Notes: generated by a model from the letters alone, not told the origin. 64,000 bases of DNA from Limnoperna fortunei (GCA_944474755.1 OX104119.1:80031873-80095872); one strand, 5' to 3'. Numbered from the stretch's first letter, positions 9,083 through 19,680 are shown. Program-made: numbers and translations.

Positions 9083-9261
9083 CAAATTTTTGGTCTCTTG
9101 TTTTAATGGTAGTATAAACAGTCAGAGAAATGACAGTACGACAACAAGGTGATAAGTCAGTGTGTATATAACCGGGAGCTTGGTGAGGTTGCTATTACGA
9201 ATAGGGCTGCGCGTTTCAACGGAACTAATATAGTCGTATAAATGAAGTGTCTAGGTAGCAA

Positions 9262-9333
9262 GGGGATGTAGCTCAGTGGTAGAGCGTTCGCATCGCAAGT
9301 GAAAGGCCCCGGGTTCGATCCCCGGCTTCTCCA
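9262..9333 (+). tRNA. tRNA-Ala(CGC), unit 3
   Basis: Majority form. Confidence 0.96.
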
Positions 9334-9667
9334 GATTTTTTTTAGTATATATACCTAAAAGTCAGGGGATCATGATCGACTATATACCTGCAGGTGTCCC
9401 GACGCTGGCCTGCTTTTAGGATAGCTGCATAGTATAGTTAACCAATAAATGGCCCTGGAAGTCGCAAGAACATTGCTTGGCACATGTAGCTGGTGTACTA
9501 ACTTGCTCGCAACTGTTCTTATTGTTCGCCTCTCCATGCAATTATGAGAGGCTTGGATAACTTTGTAAATTTAACTCGAGTTTTCAATGCGTGCGACTGA
9601 TTACGCATGTTACGTATAGTAATCACTGAACACTTGATATAGTGTAGTTAACAAATTTGCACTCAAG

Positions 9668-9739
9668 TCCCAGGTAGTCTAGTGGTTAGGATTCCGCGCT
9701 CTCACCGCGGCGGCCGGGGTTCGATTCCCCGTCTGGGAA
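9668..9739 (+). tRNA. tRNA-Glu(CTC), unit 4
   Basis: Majority form. The LINE begins 80 bp downstream, separating this gene from its two Ala partners at 16414 and 16665. Its own T5 terminator is preserved. Confidence 0.97.
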
Positions 9740-10039
9740 TTATTTTTGTGCTCATGTTTGCGATTGTATCGGTTTGTTTTAGAATTTGTAAGACTTTCCC
9801 GCTACTCGGAGATTCATATTAGTGTTATCTCCCTTGACATGGACGCAGCCATTAAATTTTGAAGCGATAGACAAGTTGAAAAAAACATGTAATTTACCAG
9901 ATTTGCAGCATGAAAAACAATTTAATGAAACAAAAACAGACAATAATGAACATTATTATAGTGATATAGCGATTTTACGAAGACAAGGTGAAAATATACA
10001 AGACAATCGCCAACCCCCCCTTTTTTCGAATACCAAAAC

Positions 10040-11029
10040 ATGGCTGACATCGAAGCAAAAATAAACGATATCGCAAAATCTAAAGACCTAAGTGTTAAAA
10101 CTATAGATGAAGAATACCCATCCCATTGTCTGCCTTCGAAACTAAAAGCACCTGCTGGAGACAAAGCGAAAAAAGCCCCATATGAATCAATAAATGAAAG
10201 CTTGTATGATGAACAGGCCAACATGGTGGCCTTTCGGATAAAAGCAGAAAGACTGAAGTTCTGGATAAAAAGCCTTCATACCTTTTACTATGAACTATAT
10301 GGAGAATCATCAGACTATGTAGTACACTGGTACGATGACCCCCTTGACTGGTGTAAGGGTGAAAATATAGGTGACACTTCTATAAAACCCACCATTATCA
10401 TTGATATCTTAGAAAAGGAACACCAAGAATCAACCCAAATTTTACAATACAAGATAACCTTCTTCCTAAGTACGGGACTAATTCAGGCACAAGGCAAATC
10501 CTACAAACAGTTTATAAAAGACTTCCCATTAATAAAAGCCTTGACAGACAAAATCCAGCTAGTTAACACTGACACAGCAAATCAAACAACCGGCCCTCCA
10601 AAAGACTCCAAGGGAACCCAAGAAATCATTATTCCCAAAACTTCTCATTGTGAAAAATCTGTCGACAATGATAATGAAATTACCGATGTCAAAGAACTCA
10701 ATGTGGGTGAGGATGAAAATAATAATGATCTTTCAGTTACACAATTCAAGCCCGAAGTCTTCATAGAAAGAGTACAAAGTAACTTCATGTTAGCACTGGA
10801 TAAAATCTGTAAACACCAATCAGAATTATTCACATCTAAGATGGACAAAATGGAAACCCTATTTGAAAAATCCTTGGAGGCTCAGGATAAAAAAATGGAT
10901 AAAATGCTAAATTTTCTATCTCAAAACTTAACTAAGATGGAAGTTAATACAACAAAAACAAACGTGCAAAGAAGAGAAGACGAACTTTTGTTTACAAAAT
11001 CATTTGAGGCACAAGAGAAAAAAAATTGA
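10040..11029 (+). CDS. LINE ORF1, 5' part: nucleic-acid-binding/coiled-coil protein, frameshifted
   Basis: 329 codons, starting at the ATG within aaaacatggctg. Residues ~130-170 carry a segment (TIIIDILEKE...STGLIQAQGKSY) that I recall from ORF1 proteins of invertebrate LINEs; no database name is claimed. Residues ~245-329 are charged and heptad-like, with a 43-residue tandem duplication (LFEKSLEAQDKKMDKM, then LFTKSFEAQEKK). The frame ends at a stop just after a run of eight A (11018-11025). The companion frame 11004-11993 continues the same duplicated repeat, so the break is one extra A or a slippage site. ORF1 proteins of this type coat element RNA and act as chaperones during retrotransposition. 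Confidence 0.8.
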   Translation: MADIEAKINDIAKSKDLSVKTIDEEYPSHCLPSKLKAPAGDKAKKAPYESINESLYDEQANMVAFRIKAERLKFWIKSLHTFYYELYGESSDYVVHWYDDPLDWCKGENIGDTSIKPTIIIDILEKEHQESTQILQYKITFFLSTGLIQAQGKSYKQFIKDFPLIKALTDKIQLVNTDTANQTTGPPKDSKGTQEIIIPKTSHCEKSVDNDNEITDVKELNVGEDENNNDLSVTQFKPEVFIERVQSNFMLALDKICKHQSELFTSKMDKMETLFEKSLEAQDKKMDKMLNFLSQNLTKMEVNTTKTNVQRREDELLFTKSFEAQEKKN

Positions 11030-11993
11030 TAAAATGATAAATTGCCTATCACAAAATCTATCACGAATAGAAGAAAGCTCAACAAAAGCCGCGGAGAACT
11101 TGAAGCGACATGAAGACGAAAGAAAATTTTTAGAGGCAGAGATTCAGTCATTAAGAAAACAAAATGAAGAACAAAGAAGGTGTGTAGAAAACCTTGAAAC
11201 AAACTGTAATGACTTAAGGCAGGAACTCAAAATAAAAGACAGTGAAATAAATGATCTTAAACAACACATAGATTCAGAATCAGATGGCCAAGGCGAATTC
11301 AAATTGGTGCATAGGCAAAATTACCAAAGACATTCTACATCCATGGATCAATTCAAACCAGCAACTATACTAATAGGTACCTCCAACACGAATGGAATTG
11401 ATCAGAACATGTCATCAAGTTTTACACTAGAAAAATCTAATGCATTTACCCTAGATGAGACATTAAACAAAGTGAAAAGTCTAGATAAACAATATGATGC
11501 CATCATTTTCCACTCTTTAACCAATGACATGAAAACTGAAACTGCAGACACCTGCATAGGTAAAATGAGAAACATAGTACAAACAGCAAAAGAGAAATTC
11601 CCTAGAAGTAAAATTATTATCTCCTGTCCCACTCCAAGAATGGACGATGAACTTATTAACAATAAAGGGATCTTAATAAGTGCACTACTAAAAAATGAGT
11701 ATGTGGGAGACAGTGCTGTTAGCCTATGTGACAACAGCAACCTATCAAACAAGGGACATCCAATTACTAGATTTCTGTGTCGAGACGGTTACCACCTATC
11801 GTCACAGGGCGTAAACATGATGGCAGCCAATATTCGAGATGAAATAGACAATGCATTAGATTTGCCAAAACGTATGCAGAAAACACATGATTCCCAAAGA
11901 AGCCAGGGATATATGGATAATAGATTTAATGAGCGAGGTCGACGAGGAAGATTTCAATTTAGAGGACGTGGCCGGGGATATTGGAGGAAGTGA
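11004..11993 (+). CDS. LINE ORF1, 3' part: coiled coil, SGNH esterase-like domain, RGG tail
   Basis: Homology to the second coiled-coil repeat resumes at IDKMINCLSQNL, just past the A8 run, so the ATG at 11004 is not the real start. Residues ~10-100 are a charged coiled coil. Residues ~120-285 look like an SGNH/GDSL esterase: block I-like IGTSNTNG, an asparagine in HSLTNDMK, and the DGYHLS motif supplying the Asp/His of block V. The expected nucleophile serine sits in GTSN. The C-terminus is Arg/Gly-rich (FRGRGRGYWRK), suited to RNA binding. Esterase domains of this kind are known in ORF1 of CR1-type LINEs. Whether the protein is made depends on frameshifting over the A8 tract. Confidence 0.82.
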   Translation: MRHKRKKIDKMINCLSQNLSRIEESSTKAAENLKRHEDERKFLEAEIQSLRKQNEEQRRCVENLETNCNDLRQELKIKDSEINDLKQHIDSESDGQGEFKLVHRQNYQRHSTSMDQFKPATILIGTSNTNGIDQNMSSSFTLEKSNAFTLDETLNKVKSLDKQYDAIIFHSLTNDMKTETADTCIGKMRNIVQTAKEKFPRSKIIISCPTPRMDDELINNKGILISALLKNEYVGDSAVSLCDNSNLSNKGHPITRFLCRDGYHLSSQGVNMMAANIRDEIDNALDLPKRMQKTHDSQRSQGYMDNRFNERGRRGRFQFRGRGRGYWRK

Positions 11994-12382
11994 TAATTAG
12001 TCAATCATTATAATTAAGCATATGTAATGAACATTGTACCTCTTTGCACTTGTAGTAACAAGCATTATTAATTGTAAGGTTATTATTCATTTTTTCTTTT
12101 TCTCTTTTTATTATTATTTCTGATTAAAAATACATATGATATAAATCAGATATACAAAAATGTGTAAAGAAAAACAATTTTGGTATCTTGCATGTTTTTT
12201 AGCTTCAACTTTGTACTTATTATCATATCTTTTTTAGAAAAAATCTAACTCACAATTACTAAATTGATTACCATTTGCTGTCCATTGTATAATACTGAGT
12301 TGAAATTATTATATAAAGTTCAGAGTTAACTTTGTAGAACTTAATAGACTGTTTTAAGAATAATTTTGTTAGACTGTGAAGA
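11994..12382. other. LINE ORF1-ORF2 spacer
   Basis: AT-rich, 389 bp, with no open frame of note. ORF2 translation would need reinitiation, an internal entry site or a separate transcript. No such signal is obvious. Confidence 0.7.
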
Positions 12383-15300
12383 ATGAAAAAGAAAATTAAG
12401 TCAGTACAAGATTTATCAGTTTGCGTATGGAATGTGGGTGGCCTTAAGTCAAAAAATAATGATAAAACAAATGATAACATTTTTTTAGAAGAGGTTACAA
12501 AACATGACATTATTTTATTAACAGAAACTCATGTTGGCTATGACACTCATATTGATATTAATGGATATAAATATTTTCCAGTATGTAGACAAAAGTCAAA
12601 AAATGGCAGATTTTATGGTGGTCTTGGTATTTTTATCAGAAAAGAAATATGTAATGGTGTCAAAATACTCCAAAACAATAGTAAAGATTTCCAATGGCTA
12701 AAGTTAGATAGTTCATTTTTTAATTTGAAAAAAGATATCTTCTTATGTTTGGCTTACATCATACCACCAAATTCTTTTTACACTAATCAATCGGACGAAG
12801 ATATTCTTGAATTAATAGAAAAAGATATCATAAAATATACTAACAAGGGTCACATCATATTGTGTGGAGATCTGAATGCTAGAACAGGATCAGAGCCTGA
12901 CTATATAGAAAATGATTTTTATGACATTCATGTACCCTTATATAATGATTATCACAATGATGATGTTCAAAATAAGAGATTAAGTCAAGATTCAAAAACA
13001 GATACAAGGGGTAAACAGTTATTAGAACTTTGTATAGCTACAAATTTAAGAATTTTAAATGGTAGAATGTGGGGCGATTCATGTGGAAAATATACATGTA
13101 TTAAGCAAACAGGGTCTAGTGTTGTTGACTATGTAATTATGTCAGAAGATTTACTCGCTAATACACTTTCATTCCATGTATCTGACTTTCTATCAACTTT
13201 GTCTGACTGTCACTGTAAATTAGATTTCCGTATATTAGCATGTTACTCCAAAGATAATGTCACGAAGAACTCAGATATTGTTTTTCCTGGTAAATATAGA
13301 TGGTCTTCAACATCTGAAGAGATGTTACTTAACGCTTTGAATTGTCAAGAAACAATAAATGATATGAAAGAATTTTTAGAATCAGATTTTAACACATCTT
13401 CTACCAGCATTGAAAATGCTGTTCATAAATGTCAGTTTATAATTGAAAATGCAGCAAAAAAGGTACTTCCATTTAAAGTTTCAAAAAGGAAGAAAAAGAA
13501 TAAGAATTTTTTTGATAATGATCTACAAAAAAAGAGAAAGGTTTTAATTGATAAAGGTAAATTACTCTCAAAATTTCCACAGGATCCAATTATAAAAGGT
13601 TCATATTTCAAATGCTATAGAGAATACAATAAACTAAGAAAAATAAAAAAAAGAGAGTTTAAACAAAAGATACTTGACAGATTGGACCATCTAATGACAA
13701 ATAACCCTAAAGAATATTGGGCTTTAGTTAAATCATTAAAAGAAGACACTTATTCAGATAAACCGGAATGTGCCATTGATACAAATGTTTGGTACAGGTA
13801 TTTTAACTCATTGAATCAGACCCCTGATAAGTTTTCATCAAGACTAGAAGAAATTCGCTCAATGGTCAGTACATTAGAGAAAACCCAAACCTTCTGTGAA
13901 CTTGATTATAGAATTGATGATAAGGAAATTTTACAATGTATTAAAAGCCTTAAAACAGGAAAGGCTGCTGGCCTAGATGGGTTGCCAAATGAAATTTTAA
14001 AATGTGGAGGTAGTATTTTGACTCCAATACTTAATAAATTATTCAATCTAATATTCTCCTCAGGGTATTACCCTGCCAAATGGTCCACTGCATACATCTG
14101 TCCCATTTACAAGTCGGACGATCCAAAGAAACCTGAAAATTACAGGGGCATAGCTATCAATACTTGCATTGGAAAAGTGTTTAATTCTATTTTAAATAAA
14201 AGACTGGATAAATACCTTGAAGCAAACAATATTATTCATCCATCACAAATTGGATTCTGCAGTAAACGCAGGACATCAGACCACATGTTTGTTTTAAAAA
14301 CCATTATTGACAAATATACAAATTGCAAAGGTGATAAACTTTATGCATGTTTTGTTGACTTCCGTAAAGCATTTGATAAGGTTGTACATGCTGGTATTCA
14401 ATTTAAATTACTTAAAAATAACATTTCTGGGAAATTCTATTCAATTTTGAAAGATATGTACTCAAAATCAGAGCTTTGTGTTAAAATTGACAGTATTCTG
14501 ACGCCAAAGTTCAGCTCTAATATAGGAGTCAGACAGGGTGATGCTCTGAGCCCTAATTTGTTTAAAATGTTTATAAATGATTTACCAGTGCTATTTGAAA
14601 ACTGCCAAGATGCTGTAAATGTTAATAATAGAAGATGTGACTGTCTGATGTATGCAGATGACATTGTTATTTTATCAAATTCTAAAAAAGGTCTTCAATC
14701 AAGATTAGATCAATTGTCATATTTCTGTACACAATGGTGTATGGAAGTTAATTTAAGTAAAACAAAAATTCTTATATTTAACAAAAGTGGCAAACATATC
14801 AAAGAAAGGTTTCTTTTTAATAAAGATGAAATTGAATGTGTCAATACCTACAAATATCTTGGTATACCCTTTTCTGCCAGTGGCCTTTTTAATGTTGCAA
14901 AGGAAGAACTTTACAAAAAATCACTTAAGGCCATTTTTAAACTTCAAAGATCATTATCCTCAAGTAATCCAAGTGTCTTGACATCTCTCCATTTGTATGA
15001 CCACACCATAAAACCTATTAGTATGTATGGTAGTGAGGTTACTGGTATGTTCAAAACCAACACTGTTGCATGTAGCAGAGAAGGTGATTTCCTTCTGCAG
15101 TTGAACTATTTGAATAATTATTTAGACAGATCCCATATAAAATATTTAAAATACACTCTTGGGGTAAACAAAAAAGCCACAAACTTAGCTGTAATGGCTG
15201 AGGTTGGAAGATATCCTCTGTTCTTTTCTATAGTTATAACTTTAATCAAATATTGGTTTAGACTTGAAAAACTGAATGAGGGACTACTATATGATGCATA

Positions 15301-15895
15301 TATATGTAACAAAACCATGTATCAAAATCACACTGATTGTTGGTATAGCACTATTGTTTATATTCTAGAGAAATTAGGCATACAGTCACATGATGTTGAA
15401 TATACCACTCTAATTAACAATGTTAAAAAAAAACTTTGTGATAGTTACATCAATTTTTGGAACAAGAAAAGATCATCCATCTCACAAAGTAAATTGGATA
15501 CATATTTTAAATTCAAGGTAAACTACTGTTTTGAGACCTACCTTTTGATTGAAAATTTTAACATTAGACGCACAATATGTAAACTTAGAATTAGTGCTCA
15601 TGATCTTCAAATCGAAAGAAAAAGATATGATAAAAATAAAACAGAGAGGTCTGAAAGAAAGTGCTTAAATTGTTCATTAGATAAAGTAGAGGATGAAACT
15701 CATTTTCTAATTGAATGTCCAAAATATAAAGAGCAGAGGGATATTTTATTTAAAGACATTTCCGCACTGTGCCCAAATTTTATTAATCTCTCCAATGATG
15801 ATAAATTTATATGGTTAACTAGCAATGAAGATTTGTTTATATTAAAAAGCTTGGGTAAATTCATAATTAAAGGGTTTGAATTAAGACAAAACTGA
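12383..15895 (+). CDS. LINE ORF2: AP-like endonuclease / reverse transcriptase
   Basis: An intact 1,170-residue frame. Residues 1-285 are an apurinic-type endonuclease with WNVGG (Asn17), TETH (Glu48), GDLNAR (162-167), VDYVIM and SDCH (274-277), the last a variant of the usual SDH. Residues ~510-800 are the reverse transcriptase, with GKAAGLDGLPNE, the motif-A aspartate at 659 (FVDFRKAFDK), RQGDALSP and YADD at 757-760. Near the C-terminus a C-x2-C-x9-H-x4-C finger (C1094, C1097, H1107, C1112) is followed by a short tail. The enzyme nicks the target and copies element RNA by target-primed reverse transcription. All catalytic residues I can check are present, so the frame could be active. Confidence 0.95.
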   Translation: MKKKIKSVQDLSVCVWNVGGLKSKNNDKTNDNIFLEEVTKHDIILLTETHVGYDTHIDINGYKYFPVCRQKSKNGRFYGGLGIFIRKEICNGVKILQNNSKDFQWLKLDSSFFNLKKDIFLCLAYIIPPNSFYTNQSDEDILELIEKDIIKYTNKGHIILCGDLNARTGSEPDYIENDFYDIHVPLYNDYHNDDVQNKRLSQDSKTDTRGKQLLELCIATNLRILNGRMWGDSCGKYTCIKQTGSSVVDYVIMSEDLLANTLSFHVSDFLSTLSDCHCKLDFRILACYSKDNVTKNSDIVFPGKYRWSSTSEEMLLNALNCQETINDMKEFLESDFNTSSTSIENAVHKCQFIIENAAKKVLPFKVSKRKKKNKNFFDNDLQKKRKVLIDKGKLLSKFPQDPIIKGSYFKCYREYNKLRKIKKREFKQKILDRLDHLMTNNPKEYWALVKSLKEDTYSDKPECAIDTNVWYRYFNSLNQTPDKFSSRLEEIRSMVSTLEKTQTFCELDYRIDDKEILQCIKSLKTGKAAGLDGLPNEILKCGGSILTPILNKLFNLIFSSGYYPAKWSTAYICPIYKSDDPKKPENYRGIAINTCIGKVFNSILNKRLDKYLEANNIIHPSQIGFCSKRRTSDHMFVLKTIIDKYTNCKGDKLYACFVDFRKAFDKVVHAGIQFKLLKNNISGKFYSILKDMYSKSELCVKIDSILTPKFSSNIGVRQGDALSPNLFKMFINDLPVLFENCQDAVNVNNRRCDCLMYADDIVILSNSKKGLQSRLDQLSYFCTQWCMEVNLSKTKILIFNKSGKHIKERFLFNKDEIECVNTYKYLGIPFSASGLFNVAKEELYKKSLKAIFKLQRSLSSSNPSVLTSLHLYDHTIKPISMYGSEVTGMFKTNTVACSREGDFLLQLNYLNNYLDRSHIKYLKYTLGVNKKATNLAVMAEVGRYPLFFSIVITLIKYWFRLEKLNEGLLYDAYICNKTMYQNHTDCWYSTIVYILEKLGIQSHDVEYTTLINNVKKKLCDSYINFWNKKRSSISQSKLDTYFKFKVNYCFETYLLIENFNIRRTICKLRISAHDLQIERKRYDKNKTERSERKCLNCSLDKVEDETHFLIECPKYKEQRDILFKDISALCPNFINLSNDDKFIWLTSNEDLFILKSLGKFIIKGFELRQN

Positions 15896-16098
15896 TCGAC
15901 TGCCGAGGAAATTACCAACATAATTGTTATGAATGTTTTATATTTCATATATTAATATTTATAAGTTTTTGTACAGGCTCTGATTCTGTGACAGCAAATC
16001 AAAGAAATCATTATCGTTGTAATGTTTTTGTAACTGTTTTATGTATATTGTTATAAACCAATGTAACATTTGCCCAGAAATGGGCCCAGTCACTGGTC

Positions 16099-16133
16099 AA
16101 TAAAATTATTCTTATTCTTATTCTTATTCTTAT
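16099..16133 (+). repeat. LINE 3' end: AATAAA and (ttctta)n tail
   Basis: aataaa (16099-16104) leads into about four ttctta-type hexamers ending at the junction with array sequence (acattttaattt at 16134). A short microsatellite tail in place of poly(A) is typical of several LINE groups, including CR1/L2 relatives. Confidence 0.85.
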
Positions 16134-16413
16134 ACATTTTAATTTAGGTACTGTGGCAATGCAAACATTTTTTGGTCGTCCTCGCAGCAACTCTATGCGG
16201 CAATTAAAGCACATGATAGTTGGTATTGCAGCCTAACTTGACGTAAGGCAAATGAACCATAACTCCTTTCTTAAGAAATTTGCCAACTTGGCATAAAATA
16301 ACAAAATATTTAGGACTAATCTTTATTTAATTGAACGAGTTGCTGAAGGTGGACAAAAGTAACCAGATTGACAGAAAGGATACACTATCATAAATTTCCA
16401 GTCATGTTACAAG

Positions 16414-16485
16414 GGGGATGTAGCTCAGTGGTAGAGCGCTCGCTTTGCATGTGATAGGCCCCGGGTTCGATCCCCGGCATCTCCA
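16414..16485 (+). tRNA. tRNA-Ala(TGC), unit 4
   Basis: Majority form. Separated from its Glu partner by the LINE. Confidence 0.97.
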
Positions 16486-16664
16486 CAAATTTTTGGTCTC
16501 TTGTTTTAATGGTAGTATAAACAGTCAGAGAAATGACAGTACGACAACAAGGTGATAAGTCAGTGTGTATATAACCGGGAGCTTGGTGAGGTTGCTATTA
16601 CGAATAGGGCTGCGCGTTTCAACGGAACTAATATAGTCGTATAAATGAAGTGTCTAGGTAGCAA

Positions 16665-16736
16665 GGGGATGTAGCTCAGTGGTAGAGCGTTCGCATCGCA
16701 AGTGAAAGGCCCCGGGTTCGATCCCCGGCTTCTCCA
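16665..16736 (+). tRNA. tRNA-Ala(CGC), unit 4
   Basis: Majority form. Confidence 0.96.
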
Positions 16737-17070
16737 GATTTTTTTTAGTATATATACCTAAAAGTCAGGGGATCATGATCGACTATATACCTGCAGGTGT
16801 CCCGACGCTGGCCTGCTTTTAGGATAGCTGCATAGTATAGTTAACCAATAAATGGCCCTGGAAGTCGCAAGAACATTGCTTGGCACATGTAGCTGGTGTA
16901 CTAACTTGCTCGCAACTGTTCTTATTGTTCGCCTCTCCATGCAATTATGAGAGGCTTGGATAACTTTGTAAATTTAACTCGAGTTTTCAATGCGTGCGAC
17001 TGATTACGCATGTTACGTATAGTAATCACTGAACACTTGATATAGTGTAGTTAACAAATTTGCACTCAAG

Positions 17071-17142
17071 TCCCAGGTAGTCTAGTGGTTAGGATTCCGC
17101 GCTCTCACCGCGGCGGCTGGGGTTCGATTCCCCGTCTGGGAA
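17071..17142 (+). tRNA. tRNA-Glu(CTC), unit 5
   Basis: U49·G65 wobble form, shared with units 1, 2 and 7. Confidence 0.97.
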
Positions 17143-17502
17143 TTATTTTTGTGCTCATGTTTGCGATTGTATCGGTTTGTTTTAGAATTTGTAAGACTTT
17201 CCCGCTACTCGGAGATTCATATACATTTTAATTTAGGTACTGTGGCAATGCAAACATTTTTTGGTCGTCCTCGCATCAACTCTATGCGGCAATTAAAGCA
17301 CATGATAGTTGGTATTGCAGCCTAACTTGACGTAAGGCAAATGAACCATAACTCCTTTCTTAAGAAATTTGCCAACTTGGCATAAAATAACAAAATATTT
17401 AGGACTAATCTTTATTTAATTGAACGAGTTGCTGAAGGTGGACAAAAGTAACCAGATTGACAGAAAGGATACACTATCATAAATTTCCAGTCATGTTACA
17501 AG

Positions 17503-17574
17503 GGGGATGTAGCTCAGTGGTAGAGCGCTCGCTTTGCATGTGATAGGCCCCGGGTTCGGTCCCCGGCATCTCCA
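17503..17574 (+). tRNA. tRNA-Ala(TGC), unit 5, G58 variant
   Basis: The T loop reads ttcggtc instead of ttcgatc. This replaces the near-universal A58, which is a B-box base and a methylation site. Transcription and folding may be impaired. Shared with unit 7. Confidence 0.9.
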
Positions 17575-17753
17575 CAAATTTTTGGTCTCTTGTTTTAATG
17601 GTAGTATAAACAGTCAGAGAAATGACAGTACGACAACAAGGTGATAAGTCAGTGTGTATATAACCGGGAGCTTGGTGAGGTTGCTATTACGAATAGGGCT
17701 GCGCGTTTCAACGGAACTAATATAGTCGTATAAATGAAGTGTCTAGGTAGCAA

Positions 17754-17825
17754 GGGGATGTAGCTCAGTGGTAGAGCGTTCGCATCGCAAGTGAAAGGCC
17801 CCGGGTTCGATCCCCGGCTTCTCCA
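17754..17825 (+). tRNA. tRNA-Ala(CGC), unit 5
   Basis: Majority form. Confidence 0.96.
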
Positions 17826-18159
17826 GATTTTTTTTAGTATATATACCTAAAAGTCAGGGGATCATGATCGACTATATACCTGCAGGTGTCCCGACGCTGG
17901 CCTGCTTTTAGGATAGCTGCATAGTATAGTTAACCAATAAATGGCCCTGGAAGTCGCAAGAACATTGCTTGGCACATGTAGCTGGTGTACTAACTTGCTC
18001 GCAACTGTTCTTATTGTTCGCCTCTCCATGCAATTATGAGAGGCTTGGATAACTTTGTAAATTTAACTCGAGTTTTCAATGCGTGCGACTGATTACGCAT
18101 GTTACGTATAGTAATCACTGAACACTTGATATAGTGTAGTTAACAAATTTGCACTCAAG

Positions 18160-18231
18160 TCCCAGGTAGTCTAGTGGTTAGGATTCCGCGCTCTCACCGC
18201 GGCGGCCGGGGTTCGATTCCCCGTCTGGGAA
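18160..18231 (+). tRNA. tRNA-Glu(CTC), unit 6
   Basis: Majority form. Confidence 0.97.
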
Positions 18232-18591
18232 TTATTTTTGTGCTCATGTTTGCGATTGTATCGGTTTGTTTTAGAATTTGTAAGACTTTCCCGCTACTCG
18301 GAGATTCATATACATTTTAATTTAGGTACTGTGGCAATGCAAACATTTTTTGGTCGTCCTCGCATCAACTCTATGCGGCAATTAAAGCACATGATAGTTG
18401 GTATTGCAGCCTAACTTGACGTAAGGCAAATGAACCATAACTCCTTTCTTAAGAAATTTGCCAACTTGGCATAAAATAACAAAATATTTAGGACTAATCT
18501 TTATTTAATTGAACGAGTTGCTGAAGGTGGACAAAAGTAACCAGATTGACAGAAAGGATACACTATCATAAATTTCCAGTCATGTTACAAG

Positions 18592-18663
18592 GGGGATGTA
18601 GCTCAGTGGTAGAGCGCTCGCTTTGCATGTGATAGGCCCCGGGTTCGATCCCCGGCATCTCCA
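18592..18663 (+). tRNA. tRNA-Ala(TGC), unit 6
   Basis: Majority form. Confidence 0.97.
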
Positions 18664-18842
18664 CAAATTTTTGGTCTCTTGTTTTAATGGTAGTATAAAC
18701 AGTCAGAGAAATGACAGTACGACAACAAGGTGATAAGTCAGTGTGTATATAACCGGGAGCTTGGTGAGGTTGCTATTACGAATAGGGCTGCGCGTTTCAA
18801 CGGAACTAATATAGTCGTATAAATGAAGTGTCTAGGTAGCAA

Positions 18843-18914
18843 GGGGATGTAGCTCAGTGGTAGAGCGTTCGCATCGCAAGTGAAAGGCCCCGGGTTCGAT
18901 CCCCGGCTTCTCCA
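18843..18914 (+). tRNA. tRNA-Ala(CGC), unit 6
   Basis: Majority form. Confidence 0.96.
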
Positions 18915-19248
18915 GATTTTTTTTAGTATATATACCTAAAAGTCAGGGGATCATGATCGACTATATACCTGCAGGTGTCCCGACGCTGGCCTGCTTTTAG
19001 GATAGCTGCATAGTATAGTTAACCAATAAATGGCCCTGGAAGTCGCAAGAACATTGCTTGGCACATGTAGCTGGTGTACTAACTTGCTCGCAACTGTTCT
19101 TATTGTTCGCCTCTCCATGCAATTATGAGAGGCTTGGATAACTTTGTAAATTTAACTCGAGTTTTCAATGCGTGCGACTGATTACGCATGTTACGTATAG
19201 TAATCACTGAACACTTGATATAGTGTAGTTAACAAATTTGCACTCAAG

Positions 19249-19320
19249 TCCCAGGTAGTCTAGTGGTTAGGATTCCGCGCTCTCACCGCGGCGGCTGGGG
19301 TTCGATTCCCCGTCTGGGAA
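19249..19320 (+). tRNA. tRNA-Glu(CTC), unit 7
   Basis: U49·G65 wobble form, as in unit 5. Confidence 0.97.
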
Positions 19321-19680
19321 TTATTTTTGTGCTCATGTTTGCGATTGTATCGGTTTGTTTTAGAATTTGTAAGACTTTCCCGCTACTCGGAGATTCATAT
19401 ACATTTTAATTTAGGTACTGTGGCAATGCAAACATTTTTTGGTCGTCCTCGCATCAACTCTATGCGGCAATTAAAGCACATGATAGTTGGTATTGCAGCC
19501 TAACTTGACGTAAGGCAAATGAACCATAACTCCTTTCTTAAGAAATTTGCCAACTTGGCATAAAATAACAAAATATTTAGGACTAATCTTTATTTAATTG
19601 AACGAGTTGCTGAAGGTGGACAAAAGTAACCAGATTGACAGAAAGGATACACTATCATAAATTTCCAGTCATGTTACAAG

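Larger units (their letters stand above)
6169..9819 (+). repeat. tRNA gene array, segment 1 (units 1-3, part of 4)
   Basis: Head-to-tail copies of a 1,089-bp unit begin at about 6169 (agttaaccaataaatgg). Measured from each Glu gene, offsets are Glu 0-71, Ala(TGC) 432-503 and Ala(CGC) 683-754. A 334-bp spacer then leads to the next Glu gene. Units 1 and 2 differ slightly from the interior units: a U·G pair in the Glu T stem, and cttattacgc instead of ctgattacgc before Glu. This is as expected for edge copies that escape homogenisation. Each spacer carries a 7-bp hairpin (gcctctc/gagaggc, 6261-6267 with 6279-6285) and the everted palindrome tgccaacttggca. No protein gene is visible in the spacers. 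Confidence 0.97.
9820..16133 (+). mobile_element. Full-length non-LTR retrotransposon (LINE), two ORFs, CR1/L2-like
   Basis: The element lies exactly between offsets 151 and 152 of array unit 4; removing it restores a perfect 1,089-bp unit. At most a 3-bp duplication (tat) is seen at the ends. Layout: 5' UTR 9820-10039, ORF1 10040-11993 (broken by one frameshift), spacer 11994-12382, ORF2 12383-15895, and a 3' UTR ending in a poly(A)-like signal and (ttctta)n hexamers. An AP-type endonuclease, and an ORF1 with coiled coil and esterase-like domain, fit the CR1/L2 group. The clade is not settled by eye. The intact ORF2 and near-complete structure imply recent insertion. Confidence 0.93.

Noticed and set aside
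9822..10064. 80-codon open frame at the LINE 5' end
   Set aside because: It begins with GTG, not ATG, overlaps the ORF1 start in another frame and has no conserved motif. It is best treated as 5' UTR.
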